From Chiridota heheva (taxonomy: Eukaryota; Echinodermata; Holothuroidea; Apodida; Chiridotidae): 64,000 nt of DNA. Both the position numbers and the translations under genes were made by a program. The stretch covers positions 766,001-830,000 of the forward strand of contig JAIGNY010002217.1 of NCBI GenBank assembly GCA_020152595.1. The letters run 5' to 3'. The notes below the pieces were generated by a model. That model did no database searches. It was not told the DNA's origin and worked only from the letters and a program-made list of their open reading frames with translations. Below are positions 40,591-52,934 of the stretch, piece after piece (position 1 is the stretch's first letter; every line of letters begins with the position of its first letter).

Positions 40591-40734
40591 GAATAAGCCA
40601 GTTCATGGTAACGAACGCGCATGCCCGGAACTGATAGTGGGGTCAGATTAAGTGATAATAACTATCAGCGCAATACTGCCCGATTATATGTAAACCAAAG
40701 CTTTCTCTGTGTTATACTACCGCAGGATAGCCTT

Positions 40735-41400
40735 GTGACATGCCATATGGGACATAGAGATGGATGCCATGCGGGACATAGGGATGGATGCCATGTGGAA
40801 CATAGGAATGTGGGACATGGAGAGGGATGCCAGGTGGGACAAATGGATGGATTCTATGTTGGGACATTGAGGAATGACATGTGGCACATGGGCAGAGATG
40901 CCATGTGGGATAAGAGATGGATGTCATCGATGGATGCCATGTGGGCACAGGGAACGATGCCCATGTGGTACATAGGGTGGGATGGCATATGGGACATATG
41001 AGTGCATAGGATGCCATTTGGTACATCTTTAGGATGAGATGCCATGTGGGACATAGAGATGGATGTCATGTGGGATATATGGATGGATACCATGTGGGCA
41101 CAGAGGATACCGTGTGGTACATAGGGTGTGATGGCATATAGGACATCTGATTGCATCTTTAGCTGGAGACGCCATGTGGGACATAGAGATGGATGTCATG
41201 TGGAACATAGGAGGGTGAGACATGGTGAGGGATGTCATGTGGGACTAAGGGAAGGATTCCATGTGGGGCATAGGGAGAAATGACATGTGGCACATGGGTA
41301 GGGATGTCATGTGGGACATAGAGATGGATGTCATGTGGAACAGGAGTGGGATGATATGGGGATATAGGGTGGGATATCAGATGGGACATGAGTGGGGTGG
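40735..41400. repeat. Minisatellite array, G-rich orientation
   Basis: About 30 degenerate units of GATGCCATGTGGGACATAG, 18-24 bp each. Confidence 0.9.
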
Positions 41401-41504
41401 ATAGTGGGATGTTTTTATATTAAGACTTAAGATATGTGTGTCAATTTGAATCAGTATGTGAGCCATGACGGCATTTATCGTTCTTGTTAAATTTGATATT
41501 GTTA

Positions 41505-41935
41505 TATACATGTGGCATCCCACACTATGTCCCACATGTCATCCCTCCTTATGTCACATACAGCGTCCTTCCCTATGTCCCACATGCCATCCCTCCATAT
41601 GTCCCAAATTTCGCTCCTTGGTATCTCTAACATGGCACCCGATTCTCCTAGATGCTCCATACGGCATCCATATCTATGTCTCACATGATATCCCACCCTT
41701 TGCTACACATGGCCCCCCTCGCTATGTGCCACATGGCATCCCTCCCTATGACCCACATGGCATATCCTTATATCTTACATGGCTTTCATCCATGTCTCAA
41801 ATGTCATTCCCACCCTATGTTCATATCTACGTCCCATGTGGAATCCCACCCTAATGTATGTCCCACATGGAATCCCAATCTTGTCCTACATGTCATCCAA
41901 CCCAGTTGTCCCACATGGCATCCCCCACGATGTCT
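41505..41935. repeat. Minisatellite array, C-rich orientation
   Basis: About 20 degenerate units of CTATGTCCCACATGGCATCC, inverse to the previous array. Same family as 8755-9310. Confidence 0.9.
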
Positions 41936-42164
41936 TTAATTGAAGGAACATTATTCGAAAGCACAAGTACATACATGTAAGGCACCGAATCCACTCAAAT
42001 ATTAAACGAACAAATTGGGAAGTAACGGTGTTATTCGATGCGTGTCAGTGATGCTTATGTCAAGACATTCTCAATTGACCTCTTGACCTGCATTGCGCAA
42101 TACATATTATCGTTACCATGAACCGGCTTATAGTAACGAGTGTCCATATGTGCAAGTAGCAGGG

Positions 42165-43188
42165 AAATTATTTGTGAGGCAAAGGTGCAACTGTAGAGTG
42201 GCAGTGGCAATTACTTTTCATTATTTGAGAGGAATTATTAGTAAGGCAAAGGTGCAACTGTAGAGTGGCACTTACTTTTCATTATTTGAGGGGAATTATT
42301 AGTAAGGCAAAGGTGCAACTGTAGAGTGGCACTTACTTTTTATTATTTGAAAGGAATTATTAGTAAGGCAAAGGTGCAACTGTAGAGTGGCCATTACTTT
42401 TCATTATTTGAGGGGAATTATTAGTAAGGCAAAGGTGCAACTGTAGAGTGGCACTTACTTTTTATTATTTGAGGGGAATTATTAGTAAGGCAAAGGTGCA
42501 ACTGTAAAGTGGCACTTACTTTTCATTATTTGAGGGAAATTATTAGTAAGGCAAAGGTGCAACTGTAGAGTGGCAATTACTTTTCATTATTTGAGGGGAA
42601 TTATTAGTAAGGCAAAAGTGCAACTGTAGAGTGGCAATTACTTTCATTATTTGAGGGGAATTATTTGTAAGGCAAAGATGCAACTGTAGAGTGGCAATTA
42701 CTTTTCATTATTTGAGGGGAATTATTAGTAAGGCAAAGGTGCAACTGTAGAGTGGCACTTACTTTTCATTATTTGAGAGTGGCAATTACTTTTTATTATT
42801 TGAGGGGAATTATTAGTAAGGCAAAGGTGCAACTGTAGAGTGGCAATTACTTTTTATTATTTGAGGGGAATTATTTGTAAGGCAAAGGTGGCAATTAATT
42901 ATTTGTAGCAAAGTGGCAATTACTTTTCATTATTTGAGGGGAATTATTAGCTAAGGCAAAGGTGAATCTGTAGAGTGGCACTTACTTTTCATTATTTGAG
43001 GGGAATTATTAGTAAGGCAAAGGTGCAACTGTAGAGTGGCACTTACTTTTCATTATTTGAGGGGAATTATTAGTAAGGCAAAGGTGCATCTGTAGAGTGG
43101 CACTTACTTTTCATTATTTGAGGGGAATTATTAGTAAGGCAAAGGTGCATCTGTAGAGTGGCACTTACTTTTCATTATTTGAGGAATA
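42165..43188. repeat. Satellite array, 61-bp unit, about 17 copies
   Basis: Units start GTAAGGCAAAGGTGCAAC and include GTAGAGTGGCACTTAC and TCATTATTTGAGGGGAATT. The period of 61 bp is very regular, apart from truncated units near 42770-42935. Confidence 0.95.
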
Positions 43189-43600
43189 TTGTGAAACTGA
43201 AATTAATTCATGTCTAGTGAAAAGTTCACCATCAGTCACGTTTGCATCTGCATCTATTCGAGCTCTGAATTTATTTAAACTTTTCAGCTGAATTTGTTTG
43301 TTTCGATTTGAAGCCATTATTTTTATTTAAATGTCATTTACGAATAATGAGGAGCCTGGTGAGTAATTTTACTACTATTTGTGCTACTTTATTTAACCAA
43401 ATAGTCATTAAGAATAACTACAGATTATTCGCCAATCAAATTCGCTACCATTAATTAAGTCTAATGTTAAAAGATTACTTATTTTATCACTATTTGTTGT
43501 AATTATTTGCTTCTTTGTTAGTTCGTTGTTTTCTGTTTTCATTATTTTCTCTCATTTTACCTGTTGTATTTGTGATTGTATTTTCAATTGAAAGCGATTT

Positions 43601-44430
<830 letters not shown>

Positions 44431-44449
44431 TTATTATATCATATAGAAA

Positions 44450-45480
44450 GTAGGTTTTAGGTTGATTTTTTTGTCTGTTGTCTTCGAAGTGTTTCTTATA
44501 TATTTTATTACTTTTTTGTTAATAGAAACGCCTGTGTTACACAGGCTATATCTAACTTTAATTACATAACTAAAATTACAGTTTTTATTTTTTACCATAA
44601 AGAAGTAAGATAAAACTGTGGATGGCATTGCTATCGCAAATTAAACGTGCAGTATATCCATAGGTTTTGTTTTGAGATTTTAAGTAAGCACGCAGGCTCT
44701 ACTTACTGACTTATCACTATCAGAAAGTTTCATTGTTTTTACAATGCTAAGTTTATAACCACAAGTGATACCTGGCTAATAATAATTGTAGGTGTGCATT
44801 AAGCATAACAGTTGCACATTCTTTAGTCAAGTGTTTCCACATCTCGAAAGTTACCTTCAAAGCTGTTTAATCGACGTATGTTATTGTAACTGTTTGAAAG
44901 TGAAACAAATGATGCTTAAGTATTGAACATTTCAACGGGGTAGAGTTTCCGTGTGTACTACTCTAGTGTCACTGAAAATCTAAAACATAAAACAGGTTGA
45001 ATTATTATACCTGTACACAAAGGGTTTGATGGAAGGTGCATATAAGGTATTGATATAGTAAACCAACTAAATTCCAAACAATACTACTTAGTATAAGCCC
45101 GGTAAAAAATACACAAAAATGACTAGTAGAAAATTGGAAAAATAAACAAATCAGAAATATTGGTGAATTCTAAAAATACTACTAAGTATAAGCTCGGTAA
45201 AATACCCAAAAATTACCAGTAGAAAATTGGATAAATACAAAAAATCAGAATAATTGGTAGGATTTTGTAGACATTTTTTTTCTTCTGGCTACTGTGAATA
45301 ACAAGTATGAGTTTGTACGAAACAAATGTCAACATATCGTTGGTAGCTTTACAAGATAAATAAAGAAAAATGGTTGTGGTATTACAACCTTGTAAAATAT
45401 TATCCTCTGCTGTGAGATAATGCAGTTCAGTGTGTGATAAAGATCCAAACTAATAAGAGTTCCTTTCATGCCCATCCCAC
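44450..45480. other. Intergenic with one short duplication
   Basis: AT-rich. Region 45068-45263 holds two copies of a unit of about 97 bp ('AGTATAAGCCCGG' and 'AGTATAAGCTCGG' plus 'TAGTAGAAAATTGG' or 'CAGTAGAAAATTGG'). No gene recognised. Confidence 0.55.
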
Positions 45481-45481
45481 A

Positions 45482-45650
45482 AAATTGAGCAAAACACTTT
45501 TCTCTAGTCCATCAGCGGTAAATGAGTACCGACACTAATGTGAAGTTAACCCGGCGTCCTGTCCAGGGAAAGCTGCAGTATGTGTTCTGACCCGCTTACG
45601 CTGTGATAGGCCTTCATGGCTTGATGCGCCTGATGGGCCCGAGTGTGAAA
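45482..45650 (+). mobile_element. SINE fragment, head missing
   Basis: Aligns with the middle and tail of the SINE at 19252-19530: 'TTGAGCAAAACAC', 'AAATGAGTACCGACACT', 'CGTCCTGTCCAGGGAAAG', 'GACCCGCTTACGC', ending near 'CCTGATGGGCC'. Confidence 0.75.
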
Positions 45651-46685
45651 TTAACCTGAACTTTTAGCCTTTGACAGGAATCTACATTTTGTGGTATATG
45701 GTTAGAATGTGCGAGTTTTTATACTATCACTTTCAAAGTTCTAATTTTTGGTAATATTAAAACGAAGGAACTTTTGTCAAATTCTTGCAGGTCACACACC
45801 TTCTATTTGCTCGTCTAAATCATATGTGTTCCGCAATTTTTTATTTGAAAAAAATGGATAATCTTTATAGACATTTGGAAGGTTGGAAACTAATTATTCG
45901 TAACAGAGAGTCATTCAAAATCCCCCACACTTTTTGATAGCCCTTAAAGTTATGCGTTGGTATAACATACGTTAACATCAAAAAAGGAACAATTGTGAAT
46001 ACGGTATCAAAATTGACGTTTATCATTGCCCCTTATAAAACAAATATATAACAACAAAAAACATGAAATTTTGTATAGAAGAAGTAAAACATTTTTTGTT
46101 TGATTTCACGTTTTAAAAAATAATTTCTACAGTACAAAATGTGTTTACATAAATAAAAGAAAGTTTAACTTTAATGCTTTACAACATATGATTAATGGAC
46201 CGTAGGAATCTTTTAAGATAGTAGCCTACAAGCAAATAAATATTAATTACTAAAGAAGGTCTACACTGTATGTTGGAAACATGTACTGTGCATACTAGTA
46301 TTGTACACCTTTTATGTCATGTGTTGTCAGTGAATATGGAGAATTGTTGCATTACATTGGAAAGTTCTGCACTCGAATTCTATGACACTGTTAAACATCA
46401 CATTATAAAACAAAGATTGTTTAAATTCCACCTTTTAGATGATCCAAACCTTTCCTTAGTTCATAATTTGGAGAATGGTATGGTGGGTAACGTCTAGAAG
46501 GGGAAGATATGGAACATCTTTATGTTTAGATAGGCTTTTCAATACAGAAATTTAGTTCTACCTCATCATTCTTTCAATCATCATCAATCATTCTTTTCAA
46601 GAATTAACCATTTTAACTTGTATTCACAGTTTCAGAAAGATCTGCTCACAGTGAATTTTTTTATGCACAGTTTCAAGAGTTTGTA
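45651..46685. other. Intergenic, no gene recognised
   Basis: AT-rich, only chance open frames. Confidence 0.4.
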
Positions 46686-46833
46686 TTATTACCTAATAAT
46701 AATAATAATAATAAAGTACTTATACAGCGCCATTACTAAAAAGATATTCTATCGCGCTTTCCAATCAAGATGTAAAATAATAAAACACACTGAGAAACTG
46801 CCAAAAGAACTAAAGAAGAATCAAATTAAAAAA

Positions 46834-48492
46834 TTAATTAAAGGCCAGCTTGAAAAGGTGAGTTTTTAGGTTACGTTTGAATGAGATAAATGATGAATTA
46901 GACTTTACTGAATCGGGCAGGTCATTCCATAGTTTGGGACCGATGGAACAAAAAGCACGAGAACCGAACGAAGTATGAGTACGGGGTAGAGAAAGAGGAG
47001 GATTACATGAGCTGCGTGTATTATATGTGGATTTACGGAACTGAATTAGCTGTTTGAGGTAGGCTGGTGCCTGATTATGAATACATTTAAAAACAAGACA
47101 CAGAACTTTAAATTGGATACGTTTAACAATAGGAAGCCAATGCAGTTCTTTAAGGCAGCTTGAAGTACTATCGAATTTGCGTTTTTGCAAAACAACTTTA
47201 GCTGCCTGGTTCTGAATTGATTGCATTGGTAATACACTAGAAGTGGGCAGCCCAGCAAACACAGCATTGCAATAGTCGAGGTGTGAAATGACTAAGCTTT
47301 GAACCAGTAGCCTACAACTTTCAGTGGTCAAGTGTTTCCTGATTCGACGAATCATATTTAGGTTGCGACTGGCTACAAGACACTTTTCCTTGATATGTAG
47401 ATGCATATTTAAGTTAGTATCAAGTAAAACACCTAGTAATTTAATGCAGCTGGATGGTTTTATAGAATCAGTACCGACTTGAATAGAGTCTGTCGCAATT
47501 CTACGCCTGTAATAAAGTGAACTAAAGAAAATGGCCTCAGTTTTTTTGTCATTCATTTTGAGCTTATTCAGCTGCATCCAGTGTTTTACTTTGAATAAGA
47601 CTTGTTGCATACCATTAACAGAATCTAATTCTTGAGCTACATTACCAGAATCAAAGCTAGAATAAAAAGAGTGATCATCAGCATAACCAATGATATTCAC
47701 GTGATCATTAGCATGTGAAATAACATCTGCAAGAGTACTTGCATAGCAAGTAAATGCAACCGGACCTACAACTGAGCCCTGGGGAACAGAAAAGGGTAGA
47801 TCATGTGATTTGGATTGGCAGCCATTGACACAAACAACACACTTCCTAGAAAAAAGGTAGGAAGTAAACCATTCCAGGCCGGTGTTAGAGATGCCAAATT
47901 TATTCTTCAAGACATTCAGAAGAATTCCATGATGTACCGTGTCAAAGGCTGCCGAAAGATCTACTGCAACCAGCAGTGTGGTTTGTTTTCTGTCCATCCC
48001 AAGTAGCAGATCATTTAACAATTTAACGGTTGCAGTCTCGGTGCTATGGAACTGCCTGTAAGCGCTCTGATATGAAGGAAGCAACTCATTGTGATTAAGA
48101 TAATCAAAAAGTTGATTAACCATTGCCCTTTCGACAAACTTAGATACAAGGGGCAGGTTACTAACTGGCCTGTAATTACTGAAAATGGGTTCGAGTGATG
48201 GTTTCTTTATCAAAGGTGACACATATGCTGTTTTCCAGACCGTCGGAAAGCTGCCTTCTTGCAGAGAGAAATTAATCATGTTTTGGAAAACTGGCAGCAA
48301 CAGTCCAGTGTAGTCAAGAAGCACATGAGACGGGAATGGGTCAGCAGCACAGGTTGTCACCTTTGATGACTTAATGATATTGTGAGTGGTATCTAAGTCA
48401 ACTAGATTAAACTGAGAAAACGAGCTATCACAGGTATAACAACTTGTATCAAAATCAGCATAGGGTTGCAGCTCATTTCTAATGTCCAACAC
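46834..48492 (-). CDS. LINE ORF2, reverse transcriptase part (552 codons, open)
   Basis: An uninterrupted frame. Reverse-transcriptase motifs in order: PLIKKPSLEPIFSNYRPVSN (finger), STETATVKLLNDLL, motif A LVAVDLSAAFDTVHHG with the first catalytic Asp, motif B FSVPQGSVVGPVAFTCYAST, motif C IGYADDHSFYSS with the catalytic Asp pair, and motif D/E region LNKLKMNDKKTEAIFFSS then KLLGVLLD. The C-terminal region carries LVISHLDYCNAVFAGLP, LKELHWLPIVKRIQFKVLCL and KLWNDLPDSV, typical of the L2/CR1 superfamily. The catalytic residues look intact. The upstream frame must be joined by a frameshift near 48502-48507, so this is not a separate gene with its own start. Confidence 0.9.
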   Translation of the reverse strand: MLDIRNELQPYADFDTSCYTCDSSFSQFNLVDLDTTHNIIKSSKVTTCAADPFPSHVLLDYTGLLLPVFQNMINFSLQEGSFPTVWKTAYVSPLIKKPSLEPIFSNYRPVSNLPLVSKFVERAMVNQLFDYLNHNELLPSYQSAYRQFHSTETATVKLLNDLLLGMDRKQTTLLVAVDLSAAFDTVHHGILLNVLKNKFGISNTGLEWFTSYLFSRKCVVCVNGCQSKSHDLPFSVPQGSVVGPVAFTCYASTLADVISHANDHVNIIGYADDHSFYSSFDSGNVAQELDSVNGMQQVLFKVKHWMQLNKLKMNDKKTEAIFFSSLYYRRRIATDSIQVGTDSIKPSSCIKLLGVLLDTNLNMHLHIKEKCLVASRNLNMIRRIRKHLTTESCRLLVQSLVISHLDYCNAVFAGLPTSSVLPMQSIQNQAAKVVLQKRKFDSTSSCLKELHWLPIVKRIQFKVLCLVFKCIHNQAPAYLKQLIQFRKSTYNTRSSCNPPLSLPRTHTSFGSRAFCSIGPKLWNDLPDSVKSNSSFISFKRNLKTHLFKLAFN

Positions 48493-48499
48493 CTTTCCA

Positions 48500-50144
48500 A
48501 CAAAAAAGAAGTAAAACTATTAGCAAGAACTTGGTTGTCACCATCAGGCAGAGGATTGACCTTTGTTTTACCAGTCAATATGTAGATGAGTCGATATAGT
48601 TTATGTTGATCGCTACCACATTGCAGAATCTTGGCCGAGATGATCTCTGATCTGGCTTGGTGAAGCCTTTGATTGTACTCGGTTCTGAGAGCCTTGAACG
48701 AGCGATGATCCTCATCGGAGCGACTCCTCAACCACTTTGCTTCTGCTTTTCTACGACTCCGCTTCAAAGACTTGAGGGAATCATCAAACCAAGGGACTTT
48801 CTCTCGCATTGTTACTGTCTTTGATTGTATCGGGGCGACAACATCAAGAATCTTAGTCAGACCCGCATTGTAGAAATTTGCAAGATCGACTATAGTCGTC
48901 AATGCTAAGCATTCCTGAGTGAAAGTTGATAATAATGATGATAATTGGTCATTGTCAATAGCTTTAAGATTTCTATATTCAATCACTTTGGTCTTCCTTC
49001 CAGGTTTATCCTGTGACAAGTTACAGAGGACAAAACAATGATCAGAGATGTAAAAACCCTCTCTAGGCTCTGAGATAACCATGTTGTCTTCATTTCGAAC
49101 AAGCATAAGGTCTAGACTATTACCAGAAACATGTGTTTGACATTTCACTACTTGTTTGAGTCCAAGAGAAGCTACAATGTCCTGAAATGAAGATGCATGG
49201 GCATCAGCACCAACATTGGTGCGAATATTGAAGTCACCGAAATAATTAAGTGATTTGATGTCGCACAAATTCCTTCTGCATATAATCTGAATTCATCAAG
49301 AAAAGTGTTTAAAGAAACAGGGTGAACTGTTGAATATGGTGGTCGATAAATTGCAACCACTAGAATGGAAAATCCTTAAACTTAATTTGCCATTCAGAAA
49401 ACTCAAAGGATGGAAGTTGACCAGACTTGAGTCTTTTGCTCTTGATTGATTTTTATGAAGAACAGCGAGGCCACCACCCCTACGGTCAGGACGGGGAATA
49501 TCATCAAGAGTAAAACCAGCTGCAATGATGTCAGCTCTGATATCGTCATGAGCATCAGTAAGCCAGGTTTCAGTTACTACACATAAGTCAATTTGGGCAC
49601 TAACTAGATAATCAAGGAACATGGTTATTTTATTGCAGATTGATCTGACATTGACAACGGAATAGGTCAGCTTATTAATATTCATGTTCCTGTAAGATGG
49701 TAATGTTTTGATGGTTATCAAATTGGCCAAATTGGCTTTAGTTTGACCGCTACTTTTACTTCTCTTGACCTTTGCTGTTTTTGCCAAAACATAAACTTGT
49801 GGTTCAGTGTACTTTAATATAACCTTTCTTGAACTTCTCCTGGTATGTCTCAAAATACCACACTGATTCAGAGTTGATACTAAATCCTCACTTAGCCTGC
49901 TGGTAAACCTCTCAGGTCTCAAAGCAAGGAGATAATCCCTACTGTAATGATGCAGCACCATTGTGATCTCAACTGAATCGCTTTCAAAGAGAGAAGATAA
50001 TGGCAAACAAAACACTATTGTAATGAAAGAACACAATAGGCTCCAAAAGTGCTGTGGAAAAGCCAGCATAATGTCCAATGTAAGATGGTGAAAAATGAAA
50101 AAGTTTAAATCCAAAATTACACAAAAAATTAACAGAGAAGTCAC
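48500..50144 (-). pseudogene. LINE ORF2, N-terminal and AP-endonuclease part (frameshifted)
   Basis: In order: HHYSRDYLLALRPERF, VNVRSICNKITMFLDYL, IDLCVVTETWLTD (catalytic Glu), RPDRRGGGLAVL, then after a +1 shift near 49375 LVVAIYRPPYS, then after a -1 shift at the T run 49240-49242 FGDFNIR (catalytic Asp and Asn), SGNSLDLMLVRN and ISDHCFVLC (the SDH signature). The linker to the reverse transcriptase is Arg/Lys-rich (KRSRRKAEAKW). A final -1 shift at the T run 48502-48507 leads into the reverse-transcriptase frame. Confidence 0.85.
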
Positions 50145-50284
50145 GAACAGGTTACACCACGTAAATCCTTACAATAACAACTTCCAGCTGTTAAATTTGT
50201 AGAAAATAAAACAATACCAAACAAGGTAAAAAATAGCAGTTAAACAGGAGCAAAAGGAGAGACATGCTACCATAGACGGTGCTA

Positions 50285-51117
50285 TCAACTATTTCTTTAA
50301 TAAACCTACAAGTAATAAATGCGTCCTAAATTGGAAAATAGTTTGCAGCAAAGTATTTTCAGCTTATAGATATATGACTAGTAACTTTCATTGCATGTGC
50401 AAGGTGCCAAACAGCTTCCACGTTTTAGTCCATAATTTCGTCATTAAAACAAAGTTGCATTAATTTTGAGTTGAATTCAAAAACATTGTAGCATATATCA
50501 GTATATAAACTGAATGCGGTGTATTTACTAAACTAAATTCTTCGTTCAGTAGCTATTTTTATTAGTAATACTCAGATAACGTGTGGTTGTGTCTTGTCAA
50601 GTCCAAGCTTACTCTGCCGGAATAGTATAATGTACTCAAAGGTATATTTCCGGTGTTTCTTTATCAATTCCCTTCACACTCGAGTAGGACTAGTCAGCTA
50701 GTGGATCTTGGTTTAGAATTTCCCTGTATGAGAAAGAAACATTTATGTTCAGTTTATTATTCTACTTTAATGTTCCACCGAGATCAAATGCTTTGTTTAT
50801 GAATATTCATTTCCTTTGTGATAGGCACATACTGAACAACGTGTACGCATTATTTCCTGTTACTTGCCATTACAATTAAAACCCCACCATGATAAATACG
50901 TTGCTTTACTAAAATTTAAAGTGATTTATATCAAAAATCGAACTTCAAAAAATAAAAGTGTTTTCTAAATATATGAAATATAAAAACGGAAGCTAAAAGG
51001 AAAATCTTGAATGGATTAATTTGAAGATATGACATCAGAGGGTGGCAAGGGGATAACTCTCCATTCTCCTCATCGGGGGCCTCTCGCCACATGCAATATT
51101 GATAATGTACGGGGATA
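50285..51117. other. Intergenic, no gene recognised
   Basis: AT-rich sequence between the LINE and a hAT-like element. No recognisable coding exon. Confidence 0.4.
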
Positions 51118-51125
51118 GAAATATT

Positions 51126-51922
51126 CAGGGTCGTCTTATAAATATTTGAGGATCCCGGGCAAAGACATGTACCGGGGCCCTTAACACCCCCTCCACCCCC
51201 TCCTGCTCCCGCTCCTACCCCCTCCAACCTCCGAGCTTATTCAGCTTTCGGAGTCAGAGAGAGGGAAAAAAAAAATTGTTTTGTAAGAGTCTTATTATCA
51301 TGTTAATTAATGAAGAAACGTGATAATAGTAACCCGAAATAAAGCTATCAAAGAAGGGTCACTTGGGAGGAGGTGTGTGTGTGTAAGGAAGGGGGGGGAG
51401 GGGGGGGGGATTTCTTGGCGACAAATTGCTTTGGTTCCATTGGAAATTATTGCTATATAGTTGGGAAATCCCCTTCAGTTTCCTGGAACTTTTTTTTTTC
51501 GTTTCTTGAAACTTTTGCCCAATTTGGCGTAAATATTTTGTCAGTCTTCAGAACATTTTGGCCCGTTTCCTAGACGTTTTGACTAATTTTCGCGAAATTT
51601 GACCAAAACATTCAATAATTTTACAATATTTTTCAATTTTATATCATAAGTTTTGTAGTGCTTGAGCGCCGCTTTGCCGGGTCACGAACAACATGGGCTC
51701 CCGATGAGGCCTCGGTCCAAAGATCAAACGCCAAATCCAACGTTTATTTTGCTCACAAGGGGGCCTCGATTTACGCCAGATTTACGCTGTTGCGTCTTGT
51801 AAAGTTTTATTACTTATTCACATGAACGTTAATTTTTCAAATTGATGAAATATTTACGGGACCCTTAAAGTCGCGGGGTCCCGGGCAACTGCTCAGTATG
51901 CCCATGCGGTAAGACGACCCTG
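51126..51922. mobile_element. Non-autonomous hAT-like element, 797 bp
   Basis: The 13-bp terminal inverted repeat CAGGGTCGTCTTA is perfect at both ends. The flanking octamers GAAATATT (51118-51125) and AAAATATT (51923-51930) match at 7 of 8, the hAT target-site length. Sub-terminal sequences are also complementary in part (GATCCCGGGCAA near the left, GTCCCGGGCAAC near the right, in direct orientation). The interior has C- and G-rich tracts and a degenerate 'AAACTTTTGCCCAATTTGG' repeat, with no transposase. Confidence 0.85.
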
Positions 51923-51930
51923 AAAATATT

Positions 51931-52765
51931 GCTTGTAAAGGTGTAAGTAAGTAACCTAACTTTCGAATATCATCACTCTCTTGCCGGGGAGGCTAGTTGT
52001 CAGAAATCCTTATTAAATCCCTTGTCCATGGTTTCTTTATCACTTTTGCATATTTGTTGGCGTATGATATACGAAAGGACCGGATTACGATGAAGTTAAA
52101 AAGCTTATCTTGTCTTATTTTAATACCTCTGAGATGTTATGGTCTATTACAAACAATTGTAAATGTGGGTGTAGAAATTTAAACGAATTGCAAAAAGAAG
52201 ACTCTCAAAGCGTATTATTTAATATTGAATAGAATAAGAAACATGTGTTAAGTAATTTCATTGAGGTATTAGTTTAATGGTTACGCAATTTCATCATAAT
52301 GAAAGAAGACTGTCAAAGAAAGACAATGATAAAAACACTGGCTCAATATTTAATAACGTTGATGAGATTCATAATAATTTAAATTCAAATTTCTCTTCTG
52401 TTTTGAAATAGAAACATCGCAGTCAGACTGCAGATTACATTTTTGGATAATAATGTTCTGTTTTCCTGAGAATTATTGACTTCAAAACCATTAGATATGT
52501 CACCAAAGTAGTCAGACAGAAACTAGTAGGTGTTTCATATTCAATTGATAGACAAAGTATATCACATTTTTTAAATTGCATTATCAATTGTGGAAAAGAT
52601 AAGGATAAGGGCACCAAGAGTTTATAGCATACTTTCAACACCAGTCATTTCTCGAAAAATGAGACTGACAATAAACTTTAAAATTACTTCAACAGTATAA
52701 GATGTTGAAGTACAATTTGTTTCTTTAAGTTTTCACGTACATACAATGAACCTGCTTAATTACTA
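51931..52765. other. Downstream of unit C, no gene recognised
   Basis: AT-rich, no repeat array and no coding exon. Confidence 0.4.
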
Positions 52766-52774
52766 TGCCAATCC

Positions 52775-52780
52775 TTTATT
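52775..52780 (-). terminator. Candidate polyadenylation signal of unit C
   Basis: AATAAA on the minus strand, 114 bases after the stop codon at 52894-52896. Canonical hexamer at a suitable distance, but such hexamers are common in AT-rich DNA. Confidence 0.45.
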
Positions 52781-52893
52781 TTGCTTGCTAAAAGTGTTAT
52801 ATCTTCAAGGCGAAAATATCATACGATAACGACTTGCTCCTTGCTGGGATTTTCAAAGTAAAAATACATACCTCATATCTTACCCTTGCACCG

Positions 52894-52934
52894 TCAAAAA
52901 CTACGTTGCAAAATGTCGGTATATAAAGAAGTAA
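52894..52934 (-). CDS. Unit C last exon: C-terminal ITIM
   Basis: The acceptor GTCGATTTTCCGGCAG is entered in phase 1. Reads VTSLYTDILQRSF then TGA. SLYTDI fits the ITIM consensus and stands 15 residues after the tyrosine of the first motif. Confidence 0.7.

Larger units (their letters stand above)
40593..42131. mobile_element. Large inverted-repeat element built of minisatellites, about 1.54 kb
   Basis: The inverted ends ATAAGCCAGTTCATGGTA and (inverse) ATAAGCCGGTTCATGGTA at 40593-40614 and 42110-42131 match at 21 of 22 bases. Between them the minisatellite unit GATGCCATGTGGGACATAG runs one way at 40735-41400 and the complementary way at 41505-41935, around a unique centre of about 100 bp. 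The C/H/P/S-rich open frames are translations of the repeat. No transposase seen. Confidence 0.65.
46690..50280 (-). mobile_element. Near full-length L2/CR1-like LINE
   Basis: An endonuclease-plus-reverse-transcriptase polyprotein occupies 50144 to 46834, followed by a short 3' tail with GGCGCTGTATAAG and a (TTA)n end at about 46696-46718. The 5' boundary is uncertain (estimated near 50280). Three frameshifts interrupt the endonuclease half. The insertion lies between units B and C of the IgSF cluster, on the same strand. Confidence 0.85.

Noticed and set aside
40621..41939. Several overlapping His/Pro/Met-rich or Gly/His-rich frames
   Set aside because: They follow the minisatellite in both orientations, and unit length varies so frames are not conserved.
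42165..43188. CRISPR-like array
   Set aside because: The 61-bp units are repeated in full, without unique spacers, and the genome is eukaryotic.
46270..46497. 75-codon plus-strand frame
   Set aside because: No domain, no splice signals, and not similar to anything else here.
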